Below are positions 22,152 to 30,724 of a stretch of 64,000 bases of DNA, piece after piece. Position 1 is the first letter of the stretch, and each line of letters opens with the position of its first letter. A program made the translations under genes and the position numbers. Origin of the DNA: DASZFV01 sp035549075 (GTDB lineage: Bacteria; Myxococcota_A; Polyangia; Fen-1088). A model generated the notes under the pieces. The model worked only from the letters and a program-made list of their open reading frames with translations, had not been told where the DNA came from and ran no database searches. Location: NCBI GenBank assembly GCA_035549075.1, contig DASZRT010000102.1, positions 1 to 64,000 of the forward strand. Reading direction: 5' to 3'.

Positions 22152-23246
22152 GTGCCAGTTGGAAAGACCGACGCCGCGAGCGCCCTCGCGCTCGTGCGCC
22201 CCGCGATCCGCGCCATGCACGGCTACACGCCCGGCGAGCAGCGCCCCGACGCCGTGAAGCTCAACACCAACGAGGGCGCCGCGCCGCCGTCGCCAGCCGT
22301 GCGCGCCGCGCTGGCCGCGATCGCCGACGATGCCTTGCGGCTCTACCCCGACCCGACGGCGAAGCCGCTGCGCGTGGCCGCCGCGGCGCGCTTCGGCGTC
22401 GCGCCCGAGCAGGTGCTCGCGGGCAATGGCTCCGACGACTGCCTCACGATCTTGTACCGCACGTTCCTCGACGTCGGCGATCGCGTCGCATGCCCTTGGC
22501 CGACCTACGGCCTGTACCAGCAGCTGGCCGAGATCCAAGGCGCGACGCTCGTGAAGGTGCCCTTCGTGCAATCGGCGCGCGCGTGGACGCTGCCGCGCGG
22601 CCTCGACGCGCAGGGCGCGAAGATGATCATCCTCGCCAACCCCAACAACCCGTCGGCGACCTTCGTGCCGACGGGCGAGCTGCGCACGCTCGCCGACGCG
22701 GCGCCGGGCGCGATCGTCGTCGTCGACGAGGCCTACATCGACTTCGCGCTCGCCGAAGATCCAAACGCGAGCGTGCTCCCGCACCTCGACGCGCACCCCA
22801 ACCTCGTCGTGCTGCGCACGTTCTCGAAGGGCTACAGCCTCGCCGGCGCGCGCCTCGGCCTGCTCTTCGCCGCGCCCGCGCTCGTCGAAGAGATGAACAA
22901 GGTCAAGGACAGCTACAACGTCAACGCCGTCACGCAGGCGCTCGGCGTCGCCGCGCTCGAAGACCGCGCCGCGCACGAGGCCGCCATGGTTGCCACCGTC
23001 GCCGAGCGCGCCCGCGTCGAGCGCGAGCTGGCGTCGATGGGCCTCACGTGGCCCGCTGCGCGCGCGAACTTCCTGTTCGTCGAGATCGGCGACCACGCTC
23101 AACGCGTGCTCGAGTCCGTCCGCGCCGCCGGCGTCCTCGTCCGTTGGTGGTCCGCGCCCGATCTCAAAACGAAGCTCCGCCTCACGATCGGCCGCCCCGA
23201 GCAAAACGATCGCTTGCTCGCGGCGCTGCGCGCGGCGCTCGCGTAG
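22152..23246 (+). CDS. hisC: Histidinol-phosphate aminotransferase
   Basis: This 364-residue, fold-type I PLP enzyme has KLNTNEGAAPPSPAV, LAGNGSDDCLTILYR, ILANPNNPSATFV and VVDEAYIDFA. The PLP lysine lies in RTFSKGYSLAGARLG (K226). It converts imidazole-acetol phosphate to histidinol phosphate in histidine synthesis, and family members may also use aromatic substrates. No other his genes are nearby. The start is GTG at 22152. The N-terminal segment RPAIRAMHGYTPGEQ is typical of HisC. Confidence 0.94.
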   Translation: MPVGKTDAASALALVRPAIRAMHGYTPGEQRPDAVKLNTNEGAAPPSPAVRAALAAIADDALRLYPDPTAKPLRVAAAARFGVAPEQVLAGNGSDDCLTILYRTFLDVGDRVACPWPTYGLYQQLAEIQGATLVKVPFVQSARAWTLPRGLDAQGAKMIILANPNNPSATFVPTGELRTLADAAPGAIVVVDEAYIDFALAEDPNASVLPHLDAHPNLVVLRTFSKGYSLAGARLGLLFAAPALVEEMNKVKDSYNVNAVTQALGVAALEDRAAHEAAMVATVAERARVERELASMGLTWPAARANFLFVEIGDHAQRVLESVRAAGVLVRWWSAPDLKTKLRLTIGRPEQNDRLLAALRAALA

Positions 23247-23307
23247 CGATCGCGGCGTTGCGCCGTCGTTGCTTGAATCGCACGGGCGGTGGGCGGATGC
23301 TCCGCGC

Positions 23308-23856
23308 ATGCGTCGGTTGTTGTGGGCGATTCCGATCGCGGCGTTCTTTTTGAACCCGTCGCTCGCGTGCGGGCCGGCGGGGCCTTCGTACGAGTACGGC
23401 GCGCAGGAGATGCGCGACGCGGTCACGGGGACGTGGTCGCTCACGTTCACGCCCGACGGCGGCACGCAGACGCGCGTGTCGTTCCTCGTCGAGCAGGCGT
23501 CGGCGCCCGAGGGGCAGACCCCGTCGGCGGCTCGTGAGGGGCGCTCGCTGGTTCGCGCGGCGCACGCGTGCGGCACGCGCACGCTGGTCGCGAGCGCCGC
23601 GGCCTGCGTCGACATCACCGACATGCCTCTCGAGGTGACGTTCTTGTCGGGCGACGACACGTTCAAGACGGCCGCGCTCTCGGGCACGTTCCGCGTCGTC
23701 GGCACGAGGTTCTTTTCGGGCGACGTCGAGCTCGTGCTGGGCCCGTACCACGTCACCTCTCAGATCTCTGCGTTCGGGACGCTCTCGAACACGAACCTCT
23801 CGGCGCCCGGCCCGGGCGGCGCCATCACGGTCGTGACGCGCGAGCCGGCCATCTAA
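23308..23856 (+). CDS. Hypothetical lipoprotein
   Basis: The 182-residue protein has a signal peptide and a lipobox-like LNPSLAC (Cys at about 21). The rest is beta-rich with a lipocalin-like feel: DAVTGTWSLTFTPDGG, LEVTFLSGDDTF, ALSGTFRVVGTRFFSG. The GTW near the N-terminus and the strand pattern suggest a small barrel, but no family was recognised. Two internal cysteines (about 91 and 103) could form a disulfide. The stop is directly adjacent to the stop of the convergent flavocytochrome gene. Confidence 0.7.
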   Translation: MRRLLWAIPIAAFFLNPSLACGPAGPSYEYGAQEMRDAVTGTWSLTFTPDGGTQTRVSFLVEQASAPEGQTPSAAREGRSLVRAAHACGTRTLVASAAACVDITDMPLEVTFLSGDDTFKTAALSGTFRVVGTRFFSGDVELVLGPYHVTSQISAFGTLSNTNLSAPGPGGAITVVTREPAI

Positions 23857-25683
23857 TTAACGATCTTCCCCTGAGTGGCACGTCGGGCAGACGCGGGCTT
23901 GCATCATGCGGTCGACGTGGTGGCGATCGGGATCGTAGACGGCGCCGAGCTCTTCGTGGCAGCGCGCGCAGTCGAGCTTTCGCGCGAGCACGACGGTGTG
24001 CACCTTCTCGAAGTGCCAGTAGCCGGGGCGCTGCTGCATGACGAGCGTCGGCAGCTGGTGACACGACAAGCACGCCGACGTGACGATCGGTGAAGGCGTC
24101 GGCGCGGCGGGCAGCGACGGCGGGAGCGCGCGCGATTCTAGCGCCGGCCTCGGCGGCACGGCGATCTCGGCGAGCGCCGTTCGCCCCGCGACGCGGCCCG
24201 TGAGGATCGACGGCGCGAGGAACATGCCCTCGATCGAGTACTTGCCGTTGATGCCCGCGAGACCTGTCAGCTCGCCCGCGGCGTACAGGCCGGGGATGGC
24301 GCGGCCCGCGCCGTCGAGCGCGCGCGCCGACGTGTCGATGGCGACGCCGCCCATGCTCTTGCGGGTCATGGGGAAGAACTGCACGGCGTAGAACGGCGGC
24401 CGCGCGAGATGCTTCGGTTTGAACGTCTTGCCCGGGCCGAAGCGCCCGAAATCTTCGTCGACGCCGGCGTCGACCATCTGGTTGAAGTGGTCGACGGTCT
24501 CGCGCAGCGCCGCGGGCGGCAGGCCCACCTTCGCCGCCAGCGCCTCGATCGTGTCGGCCGACTTCACGAGCTCGGGGTCGCCGAAGATGAGCCGCTCGAT
24601 CGACGACCACGACGACCAGTCCGAGCCCGCGACCCAGAACGAATGTTTGGCGTCCTCGTCGAACACCGACCAATACGTCGAGCCTTTTTGCCGCGCGAGG
24701 ATCGGGAAGCCCGTCTTCGGGCTGCTCCGCTCGGCGAGAAACCGTCGGCCGTCGGCGTTGACCCAGATCGAGTCGGGGTTGACGGCGCTGACGCCGCGGT
24801 TCGCGCCCGGGTAGCGCGGGTTCGGCAGGCCGTTGATGTAGTTCCACTGGTGGTCGAGCCGCGTGAGCGCCGCGCCCGCGCCCTTCGCGAGCTCGAGGCC
24901 CGAGCCCGTCGAGCTCCAGCCCGAGCCGATCAAGAAGCGCTCGGGGAACGGCACGTCGGTGCGCCACGACGCGCGCACGAGATCGAGGTTGCTCTGGAAG
25001 CCGCCGGTCGCGAGCACGACGGCGCGCGCGCGCAGCTCGCTGGTGGCGCCCGTGCGCGTGCTCGTGAGCGCGACGCCCGCGACGCGCCCGTTCTCGACCA
25101 GCAAGCGCGTCACCTTCGTGTTCCAGCGGAACGCGACGTTGGGCCGCCGCGCGACCTCGTCGAAGATCGGCGTCACGAGGCCGATGCCGCGGCCCTTCGT
25201 GCGGTGCGCGCGCAGGACCGAGTTGCCGGGCGGCTCGGCGAACGTCTCGAACGACACGCCGAGCGACGTCACCCAGTCGTAGATCTGGTCGCGCGAACGG
25301 TCGACGTAGATCCGCGCCCACGCGGGATCGGCGTCCTCGCCCCACGTCGTGATGTCGCGGTAGGCGAGGTCGGGCGAGTCGGCGATGCCGCGCGCGCGTT
25401 GAAAGGGCGTGTCGACGAGCGCCATGTCGCCCGTGGCCATGACGGCGTGCCCGCCGAAGATCGAAGCCAGGTCGACCACGACGACGTCGGCGCCGCCGCG
25501 CGCGAGCTCGTAGGCCGCCGAGAGACCCGCCACGCCCGAGCCGACGACGACGACGTCCGTCGAGGTCGCGAGCGCGACGCCGCGCGGGCGCGACGCGAGC
25601 CGGATCCCGTAGACGAGCGGCGCGAGGATCGCGGCCGCGCCCAAGACGATCGCGAGCACGGTCCGTCCCGCGTTGCGCGCCAC
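23857..25683 (-). CDS. Flavocytochrome c-like FAD oxidoreductase with C-terminal triheme segment
   Basis: The protein has 608 residues. An N-terminal hydrophobic helix (about 8-28) serves as export signal or anchor. A fumarate-reductase/flavocytochrome c-type FAD domain follows, with dinucleotide motif VVVGSGVAGLSAAYELA (48-53 GSGVAG) and a C-terminal FAD segment IPGLYAAGELTGLAG. The last 75 residues carry three CxxCH haem-binding motifs: CLSCH 538-542, CARCH 572-576 and CPTCH 599-603. Extra histidines at 557, 562, 588 and 589 are possible distal ligands. It probably acts as a periplasmic reductase or dehydrogenase fed by the haems. The substrate is unknown. The start is GTG at 25683. Confidence 0.87.
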   Translation of the reverse strand: MARNAGRTVLAIVLGAAAILAPLVYGIRLASRPRGVALATSTDVVVVGSGVAGLSAAYELARGGADVVVVDLASIFGGHAVMATGDMALVDTPFQRARGIADSPDLAYRDITTWGEDADPAWARIYVDRSRDQIYDWVTSLGVSFETFAEPPGNSVLRAHRTKGRGIGLVTPIFDEVARRPNVAFRWNTKVTRLLVENGRVAGVALTSTRTGATSELRARAVVLATGGFQSNLDLVRASWRTDVPFPERFLIGSGWSSTGSGLELAKGAGAALTRLDHQWNYINGLPNPRYPGANRGVSAVNPDSIWVNADGRRFLAERSSPKTGFPILARQKGSTYWSVFDEDAKHSFWVAGSDWSSWSSIERLIFGDPELVKSADTIEALAAKVGLPPAALRETVDHFNQMVDAGVDEDFGRFGPGKTFKPKHLARPPFYAVQFFPMTRKSMGGVAIDTSARALDGAGRAIPGLYAAGELTGLAGINGKYSIEGMFLAPSILTGRVAGRTALAEIAVPPRPALESRALPPSLPAAPTPSPIVTSACLSCHQLPTLVMQQRPGYWHFEKVHTVVLARKLDCARCHEELGAVYDPDRHHVDRMMQARVCPTCHSGEDR

Positions 25684-25754
25684 GCGCGTAAGGTCGCCTC
25701 GCGCGCGGGCGTTGTCCAGCGCGCCTTCGTGTACGAGGCGCGGTAGGTTCGGGC

Positions 25755-26774
25755 GTGCCCTCGCCCTCCACCACGCTCGCCGCCGCGCGCCCCGGCTGGT
25801 GGATCCGCGGCGCGCACCTGCAGACGCTGTGGGCGCGGCTCTCGCGCTCGCGCCACTTGATTCAATTCGAGCGCGAGGTGCTGGCGACGCCCGACGGCGA
25901 CGAGGTCATGCTCGACCACACGAAAGGGGCCCCCGCGGGCGCGCCGCGCGTGCTGCTGCTGCACGGCACCGAGGGCAGCGCCTATTCGCTGCACACGCAG
26001 GGCCTGGCCGTGCTCGTCGCGCGCGCGGGCTGGCACGCGACCGTCCTCAACTTCCGCTCGTGCGCGCGCGACCCGAACAACATCTACAAGCGCCTTCGCA
26101 ACAAGCGCCCGCGCCTCTACCACGCCGGCGACACCGACGACCTGGCGCTCACGGTGCGCACGCTCACCGCGCGCGCGCCCGAGACCCCGCTCGCCGCGAT
26201 CGGCTTCTCGCTGGGCGGCGGCGCGCTGCTGAAGTGGCTCGCCGAGTCCGACGACGCGGGCGCCGTCCGCGCCGCCGCGACGATCTCCGTGCCCTACGAT
26301 CTCGCCGCGTCCGCCGACTTCCTCGATCGGCCGACGCGGCTCGCGCGCTTCTACGTCTGGAACTTCATGCGCCGCATCCGCCCCAAGGTGCTCGACGTCA
26401 TGGACCGCTTCCCCGACGAGACGCGCCACCTCGACCGCGTGCGCATCGAGGCCGCGCGCGGCATCCGCGAGTTCGACGACCGCGCGACGGCGCCGCTGCA
26501 CGGCTTCGCCGGCGCCGACGACTACTACGCGCGCGCGAGCGCCCTGCCCCTCTTGCCGCGCGTGCGCACGCCCACGCTGTGCGTGAGCGCGACCGACGAT
26601 CCCTTCATCCCCGCCGAGTCCGTGCGCCGCGCCCACGCCGCCGTCTCGCCCGCGATCACCTTCGCCGAGCTGCCGTGGGGCGGCCACACCGGCTTCGTGA
26701 GCGGCGCCTGGCCCTGGCGCGCGACCTACCCCGCCGAGGACGCCGTCGTCGAGTGGGTCGCGCGTTTCGTGTAA
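25755..26774 (+). CDS. Alpha/beta hydrolase, YheT/ABHD1-3 type
   Basis: This 339-residue protein has the fold landmarks VLLLHGTEGSAYS (oxyanion loop), the nucleophile elbow GFSLGGG, an Asp in VSATDDPFIP and a catalytic His in GGHTGFV. The N-terminal motif WWIRGAHLQTLWARL is typical of the YheT/EMB8 group of esterase-like hydrolases. The substrate is unknown, possibly lipid or ester. It is probably cytoplasmic. The start is GTG at 25755, 71 bp from the divergent flavocytochrome start. Confidence 0.92.
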   Translation: MPSPSTTLAAARPGWWIRGAHLQTLWARLSRSRHLIQFEREVLATPDGDEVMLDHTKGAPAGAPRVLLLHGTEGSAYSLHTQGLAVLVARAGWHATVLNFRSCARDPNNIYKRLRNKRPRLYHAGDTDDLALTVRTLTARAPETPLAAIGFSLGGGALLKWLAESDDAGAVRAAATISVPYDLAASADFLDRPTRLARFYVWNFMRRIRPKVLDVMDRFPDETRHLDRVRIEAARGIREFDDRATAPLHGFAGADDYYARASALPLLPRVRTPTLCVSATDDPFIPAESVRRAHAAVSPAITFAELPWGGHTGFVSGAWPWRATYPAEDAVVEWVARFV

Positions 26775-26804
26775 ATCCGCGGCGCGCCCGTTATGGTTGC
26801 CGCG

Positions 26805-26927
26805 ATGAAGAAGATCGAAGTCGATCGCGCGTCGTGCGACGAGACGCCGACGACCACGGGCACGACCACGCCGGCGGAGACCTGGATCTACTCGTCGAGC
26901 TGCGTCCAGGCGGTGGACGGCGGCTGA
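26805..26927 (+). CDS. Candidate small peptide gene (40 aa)
   Basis: ATG 26805 opens a 40-residue frame with a charged start MKKIEVDRASC, a Thr-rich middle, two cysteines and a GG end. An in-frame ATG at 26793 would add MVAA. The layout (charged leader, then a Ser/Thr/Cys-rich end) recalls ribosomal peptide precursors, but no modification enzyme typical of RiPPs is adjacent. It lies in a 426-bp stretch between two larger genes that holds nothing else I can support beyond this and the next small frame. Confidence 0.3.
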   Translation: MKKIEVDRASCDETPTTTGTTTPAETWIYSSSCVQAVDGG

Positions 26928-26996
26928 GACGCAGAATCGTCGACGAGCCGTCGCCCCGTTGTCGCAAAAACTCGGGCACGCTCGCAGACGTTCGTC

Positions 26997-27194
26997 GTGT
27001 ACCACGACCGGCAAAAGTCGCTCTGCTGGATGGAGTTTTACCGCGCGGCCCTGAAGCGCCGCCGCGGGATGGGCTGGCGTCGCGGTCGTCTCAGGTTCAT
27101 TCCGTCGTTGCTCGATCGCCTCAACCGGACGATGATCGCCATCGGCATGATCTTCGCCGCCGCGTTGTTGCTCGCCCTGTTGGTGCCGGTCTAG
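26997..27194 (+). CDS. Candidate small single-helix membrane protein
   Basis: This 65-residue frame starts at GTG 26997 or ATG 27030 (54 residues). The basic N-terminal part (LKRRRGMGWRRGRLRF) is followed by a hydrophobic helix (MIAIGMIFAAALLLALLVPV). This basic-then-hydrophobic layout would give an inner-membrane peptide with its N-terminus inside. It ends 6 bp before the FAD oxidoreductase frame, so it may be co-transcribed. No family was recognised. Confidence 0.35.
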   Translation: MYHDRQKSLCWMEFYRAALKRRRGMGWRRGRLRFIPSLLDRLNRTMIAIGMIFAAALLLALLVPV

Positions 27195-27200
27195 ACGACG

Positions 27201-28562
27201 TTGAAGACGGTGACCCAAAGCGCCCGCGAGGTGCCGGTCATCGCCGAGACCGACGTGCTGGTCGTCGGCAGCGGCCCGGGCGGCCTGGCCGCGGCGCTCG
27301 CGTCGGCGCGCGCCGGCGTGCGCACGATGCTCGTCGAGCGCTTCGGGTGCCTGGGCGGCAACATCACCGTCGTCGGCGTCGAGAGCATCGCCTGGTACCG
27401 CCGCGAGGGGACGATCGACAGCGAAGGCATCGGCCGCGAGTTCGAGGCGCGCGCCAAGGTCGCCGGCGCGTCGAGCCCCGAGGTCCAGTCGTTGAGCCAA
27501 GCCATCGACGCCGAGCGCTTCAAGGTCGTCGCCGATCAGATGGTGGCCGAGGCCGGCGTGACCCCGCTGCTCCACGCCGTCGCCACCGACGTCGTCATGG
27601 ACGGCGACACCATCCGCGGCGTCATCACTCACTCCAAATCAGGCCCCGGCGCGATCCTCGCGAAGGTCGTCATCGACGCGTCCGGCGACGCCGACGTCGC
27701 TCATTACGCGGGCGCGCCGTACCGCATGACGCCCAAAGAGCGCATGTTGCCCGTGACCGTGATGTTCTCCGTCGCCGGCGTCGACAAGAAGCGCTTCCTG
27801 GACTACGTCGCCGCCAACCCGAAGAAGTACAAGGATTGGGGTTTGGAATGGGACATTGCGAAGGGCGGCAAGGACGATGATCTCTTCAGCCCCTATTTGA
27901 GCGAGCCCTTCGACAAAGCGCGCGCCGCCGGCGTCATCCCTGCCGGCCTGAAGACCATCGGCGGCACCTGGAGCACCATCAGCGACGCCGGCGAAGCCAC
28001 CTACCTGAACATGATCCACCTGACCGGCTACGACGGCACCAACGTCTGGGACCTGACGAAGGGCGAAATCGAAGGCCGCGCCCAAGCCCTGCAAGCCATC
28101 AAGGCCATGAACCACTACGCCCCCGGCTTCGAGCACGCCAAGCTCCGCACCTACGGCATGACCATCGGCGTGAGAGACACCCGCAAGATCGACGGCCTCT
28201 ACAACCTCACCGCCCATGACACGCAAAACCAAGCGACGTTCGACGATTCCATCGGCATCTTCCCCGAGTTCATCGACGGGTATGGCGTGTTGGTACTGCC
28301 GACGACCGGCCGATACTACCAGATTCCGCTACGGGCGCTGATCCCGCGGGGTGGTCCGAAGAACCTGCTGGTCGCCGGCAGATGCATCGCTGGAGACGAG
28401 ATCTCCCACGCGAGCGTAAGGAGCATGATGTGCTGCGCGGTCACGGGACAGGGAGCGGGGGCGGTGGCGGCCGTCTCGATTAGAACTGATGTCGGCGTGA
28501 CAGGCGTAAACATCGGAGAGGTACAAGCCGAGCTGCGACGACAAGGAGTTAGGCTGACGTGA
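27201..28562 (+). CDS. FAD-dependent oxidoreductase (FAD_oxidored family)
   Basis: The 453-residue protein has the N-terminal dinucleotide motif LVVGSGPGGLAAALASARAG, then ERFGCLGGNITVVGVES, typical of the FAD_oxidored group. IDASGDADVAHYAGAPY and a C-terminal FAD segment (NLLVAGRCIAGDEISHASVR) follow. Substrates of this group are mostly unknown. The start is TTG 27201, or more likely the in-frame GTG 27210. From about 28260 to the stop the codons become AT-richer (AGA, GTA, CGA, GGA, TTA-like), unlike the first two thirds. A compositional junction therefore lies inside the gene. Confidence 0.88.
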   Translation: MKTVTQSAREVPVIAETDVLVVGSGPGGLAAALASARAGVRTMLVERFGCLGGNITVVGVESIAWYRREGTIDSEGIGREFEARAKVAGASSPEVQSLSQAIDAERFKVVADQMVAEAGVTPLLHAVATDVVMDGDTIRGVITHSKSGPGAILAKVVIDASGDADVAHYAGAPYRMTPKERMLPVTVMFSVAGVDKKRFLDYVAANPKKYKDWGLEWDIAKGGKDDDLFSPYLSEPFDKARAAGVIPAGLKTIGGTWSTISDAGEATYLNMIHLTGYDGTNVWDLTKGEIEGRAQALQAIKAMNHYAPGFEHAKLRTYGMTIGVRDTRKIDGLYNLTAHDTQNQATFDDSIGIFPEFIDGYGVLVLPTTGRYYQIPLRALIPRGGPKNLLVAGRCIAGDEISHASVRSMMCCAVTGQGAGAVAAVSIRTDVGVTGVNIGEVQAELRRQGVRLT

Positions 28563-28642
28563 GTATCTGACGACGCCAACTGACCGTACACGCAGCGCCC
28601 CTTCATAGCTAGATACTTTCCTGGTAACCTCCGACTAGGAGA

Positions 28643-30721
28643 ATGGGGACCGCAAACGCGAGGACAGGTTCGTCGCCGGAGGTTCCTGCCCCTCACTTCC
28701 GAGTGTCGCCGAAGGTCCTTGGCCCTCTCGGGGCCGAGCAACTAGCAGACCCCGCGCTAGCGATTCTAGAACTGATCAAGAACGCCTGGGACGCGGATGC
28801 AACGAGGGTCAGGATCTCGATTTACCCGCGGAAGTCTTCCGGTCACATCGTCGTCGAAGACGACGGCCATGGAATGACGGAGGAAGAATTTGGCGCACGT
28901 TGGCTAGTCATTGGTTCGTCAAATAAACGAGGAGCCGACACAACGGAGTCCGGCAGACGCGTCCCGATCGGAGAGAAGGGACTCGGGCGGCTTGCTACCT
29001 TTTCTTTGGGAAAGATTGTTACGATCGATACCGTCCGCGTCGGTCATCCGGCCTTTGCCGCAACTATTGACTGGAGCGACCTTCTCAAAGCCGAGACATT
29101 GGAGGACTACGGTATCTCGATGTCTTCCTCGGGCCGTGCTCGCGGAACCGAAATTACAATCCGAGATTTGGCCGCTCCATGGAATGATGACCATACGCAA
29201 TTCTTAATATCTCACGCTCAATTCCTAACGGCCGTTCCCGGCGACAATTTTGCTATCTCACTAAAAGTGGACGGCGTCCGTCAGCCGCTCGAGGACCCAA
29301 TTGAAGCGATCTCACGCTTGTCAGAGGGAGATCTCGAAATGAAGGTGGCTTCAGACGGAACACCGGACATTACAGCCTGCCACGTTGAGGGTGTGAATAG
29401 ACAGAACACCGCCTTCAGACCGATCAAGGACACCTATCGGGACAGTCGTCTCGCAGGAATGCGTGTTCATCTGCGATTTTTTCGCCGCGACACCGCCGCC
29501 AGGCGTCTTGGAGAGTCCCTCAAACGAAATGATGTGAACGCCGCTCTTGAACGCTACCAAGGATTCAGAGTTTTCCGTGACGGGATAAATGTTCCTCCAT
29601 ACGGTATCAACGGGAACGACTGGGCCGGGCTCGAGAAACAGCGGACCGCCACTGGCGGACCCACAATGGTTCCTGGTAACTCCCAACTCGTGGGCGAAGT
29701 CCATCTATCACGTCGGTCTCATAATCATTTGATTATCACTGCGGGTCGCTCAGGCTTTGCCGATCAAAGAGCCGTCACTTCCATCGCCAACTACATCCGA
29801 TGGGCTGTTCGCGAATTTGGGACTGCGAGGCGCGCCCAAAAGCTGGGCCTTCCTGATGGCGCGCAGGTCCCTGGACGGGTTGAGACTGCGCGAGATGGCG
29901 AAAGCACAACAACAGCGATTCGGCATAGTCTTCGCGAGCTTGCCAGTAACAAAACGATTCAAAACGATCCGGAGCTGCGTCGGTCACTCGCGGAGCTGTC
30001 AGTCAACGTCCTTGATGACCTTGATGAACAAGAAAGCACATTACGTTTATATGCGCAGCTCGCGTCAACCGGCATAGCCGCGACGAGCTTTGCTCACGAG
30101 CTTCGCGCCGAATTCGACGTGGTTTCTGAGGCTCTATCTGAACTTAGCGGAGGCAAAAGGAAACCAGACGCCGAACTTTTGCGAGTATTGAACGAAGCCT
30201 GGTCTCGAATACGCGCTTTTGCCGGTCTATTTAAAGTCGTTCCCGTCAAGTCTCGCCGACGGCGAATGCTCCTTGCGCCTCGCGACGCAAAACAAGCCGT
30301 CGAAGTCATCCTTGGCCTCGCTCCGCCAGAACATGTTCACACAAGATGCGTAATTCCAACGCATTCTTTTCGTCTGGTGATCTCCGAATTTGATTCGATC
30401 GTTCTTAATCTTGTTTCAAACGCTGTTAAAGCCATAGCAAGCAGCAAAAACAGGACTTCTGGAAGGATCGAGGTCCGTTTTCACGCGTCGAAACAAGATC
30501 TTGAAATCAAAGTAGCCGACAACGGCTGCGGCGTATCCAAGCGAGTTGCCGCGGTGATGTTCGAACCACTTGAAGGTCAATTTGAGGAGGGGACAGGCAT
30601 GGGTCTTCCGATCGTCAAATTTATCGCCGAGAGATACGATGGGCACGTCTCGCTAGCTCCGACCCCACCCAACGGCTACGAGACCGAGTTCGTAGTTCGC
30701 CTGCGGAACGTGGTCGAGTGA
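28643..30721 (+). CDS. Histidine kinase with two GHKL ATPase modules (Hsp90/MORC-like sensor plus kinase core)
   Basis: The protein has 692 residues. The N-terminal GHKL fold has N-box ELIKNAWDAD (43-52), DDGHGM (73-78) and GEKGLGRLA (110-118), as in Hsp90/MutL/MORC ATPases. About 250 residues of unassigned sequence follow. A helical H-box region has FAHELRAEFD (His 485). A second, kinase-type ATPase has N-box NLVSNAVKAI (589-598), DNGCG (626-630) and GTGMGLPI (650-657). No transmembrane helix was seen, so it is cytoplasmic. It probably autophosphorylates and passes phosphate to the next gene's product. An in-frame stop at 28625 fixes the start at or after ATG 28643. Confidence 0.85.
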   Translation: MGTANARTGSSPEVPAPHFRVSPKVLGPLGAEQLADPALAILELIKNAWDADATRVRISIYPRKSSGHIVVEDDGHGMTEEEFGARWLVIGSSNKRGADTTESGRRVPIGEKGLGRLATFSLGKIVTIDTVRVGHPAFAATIDWSDLLKAETLEDYGISMSSSGRARGTEITIRDLAAPWNDDHTQFLISHAQFLTAVPGDNFAISLKVDGVRQPLEDPIEAISRLSEGDLEMKVASDGTPDITACHVEGVNRQNTAFRPIKDTYRDSRLAGMRVHLRFFRRDTAARRLGESLKRNDVNAALERYQGFRVFRDGINVPPYGINGNDWAGLEKQRTATGGPTMVPGNSQLVGEVHLSRRSHNHLIITAGRSGFADQRAVTSIANYIRWAVREFGTARRAQKLGLPDGAQVPGRVETARDGESTTTAIRHSLRELASNKTIQNDPELRRSLAELSVNVLDDLDEQESTLRLYAQLASTGIAATSFAHELRAEFDVVSEALSELSGGKRKPDAELLRVLNEAWSRIRAFAGLFKVVPVKSRRRRMLLAPRDAKQAVEVILGLAPPEHVHTRCVIPTHSFRLVISEFDSIVLNLVSNAVKAIASSKNRTSGRIEVRFHASKQDLEIKVADNGCGVSKRVAAVMFEPLEGQFEEGTGMGLPIVKFIAERYDGHVSLAPTPPNGYETEFVVRLRNVVE

Positions 30722-30724
30722 TCG

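Noticed and set aside
26805..26927. Lanthipeptide precursor
   Set aside because: Ser, Thr and Cys are present, but no LanM, LanB/C, radical SAM or YcaO enzyme is nearby. Kept only as a small candidate frame.
28563..28642. Sigma-70-like promoter for the island operon (CTGACC and TAGATA)
   Set aside because: The spacing is 24 bp, too long for a standard promoter, and no other pair fits well.
28911..29207. Small frames inside the kinase gene
   Set aside because: They overlap a clear double-GHKL protein and show no domain or start signal of their own.
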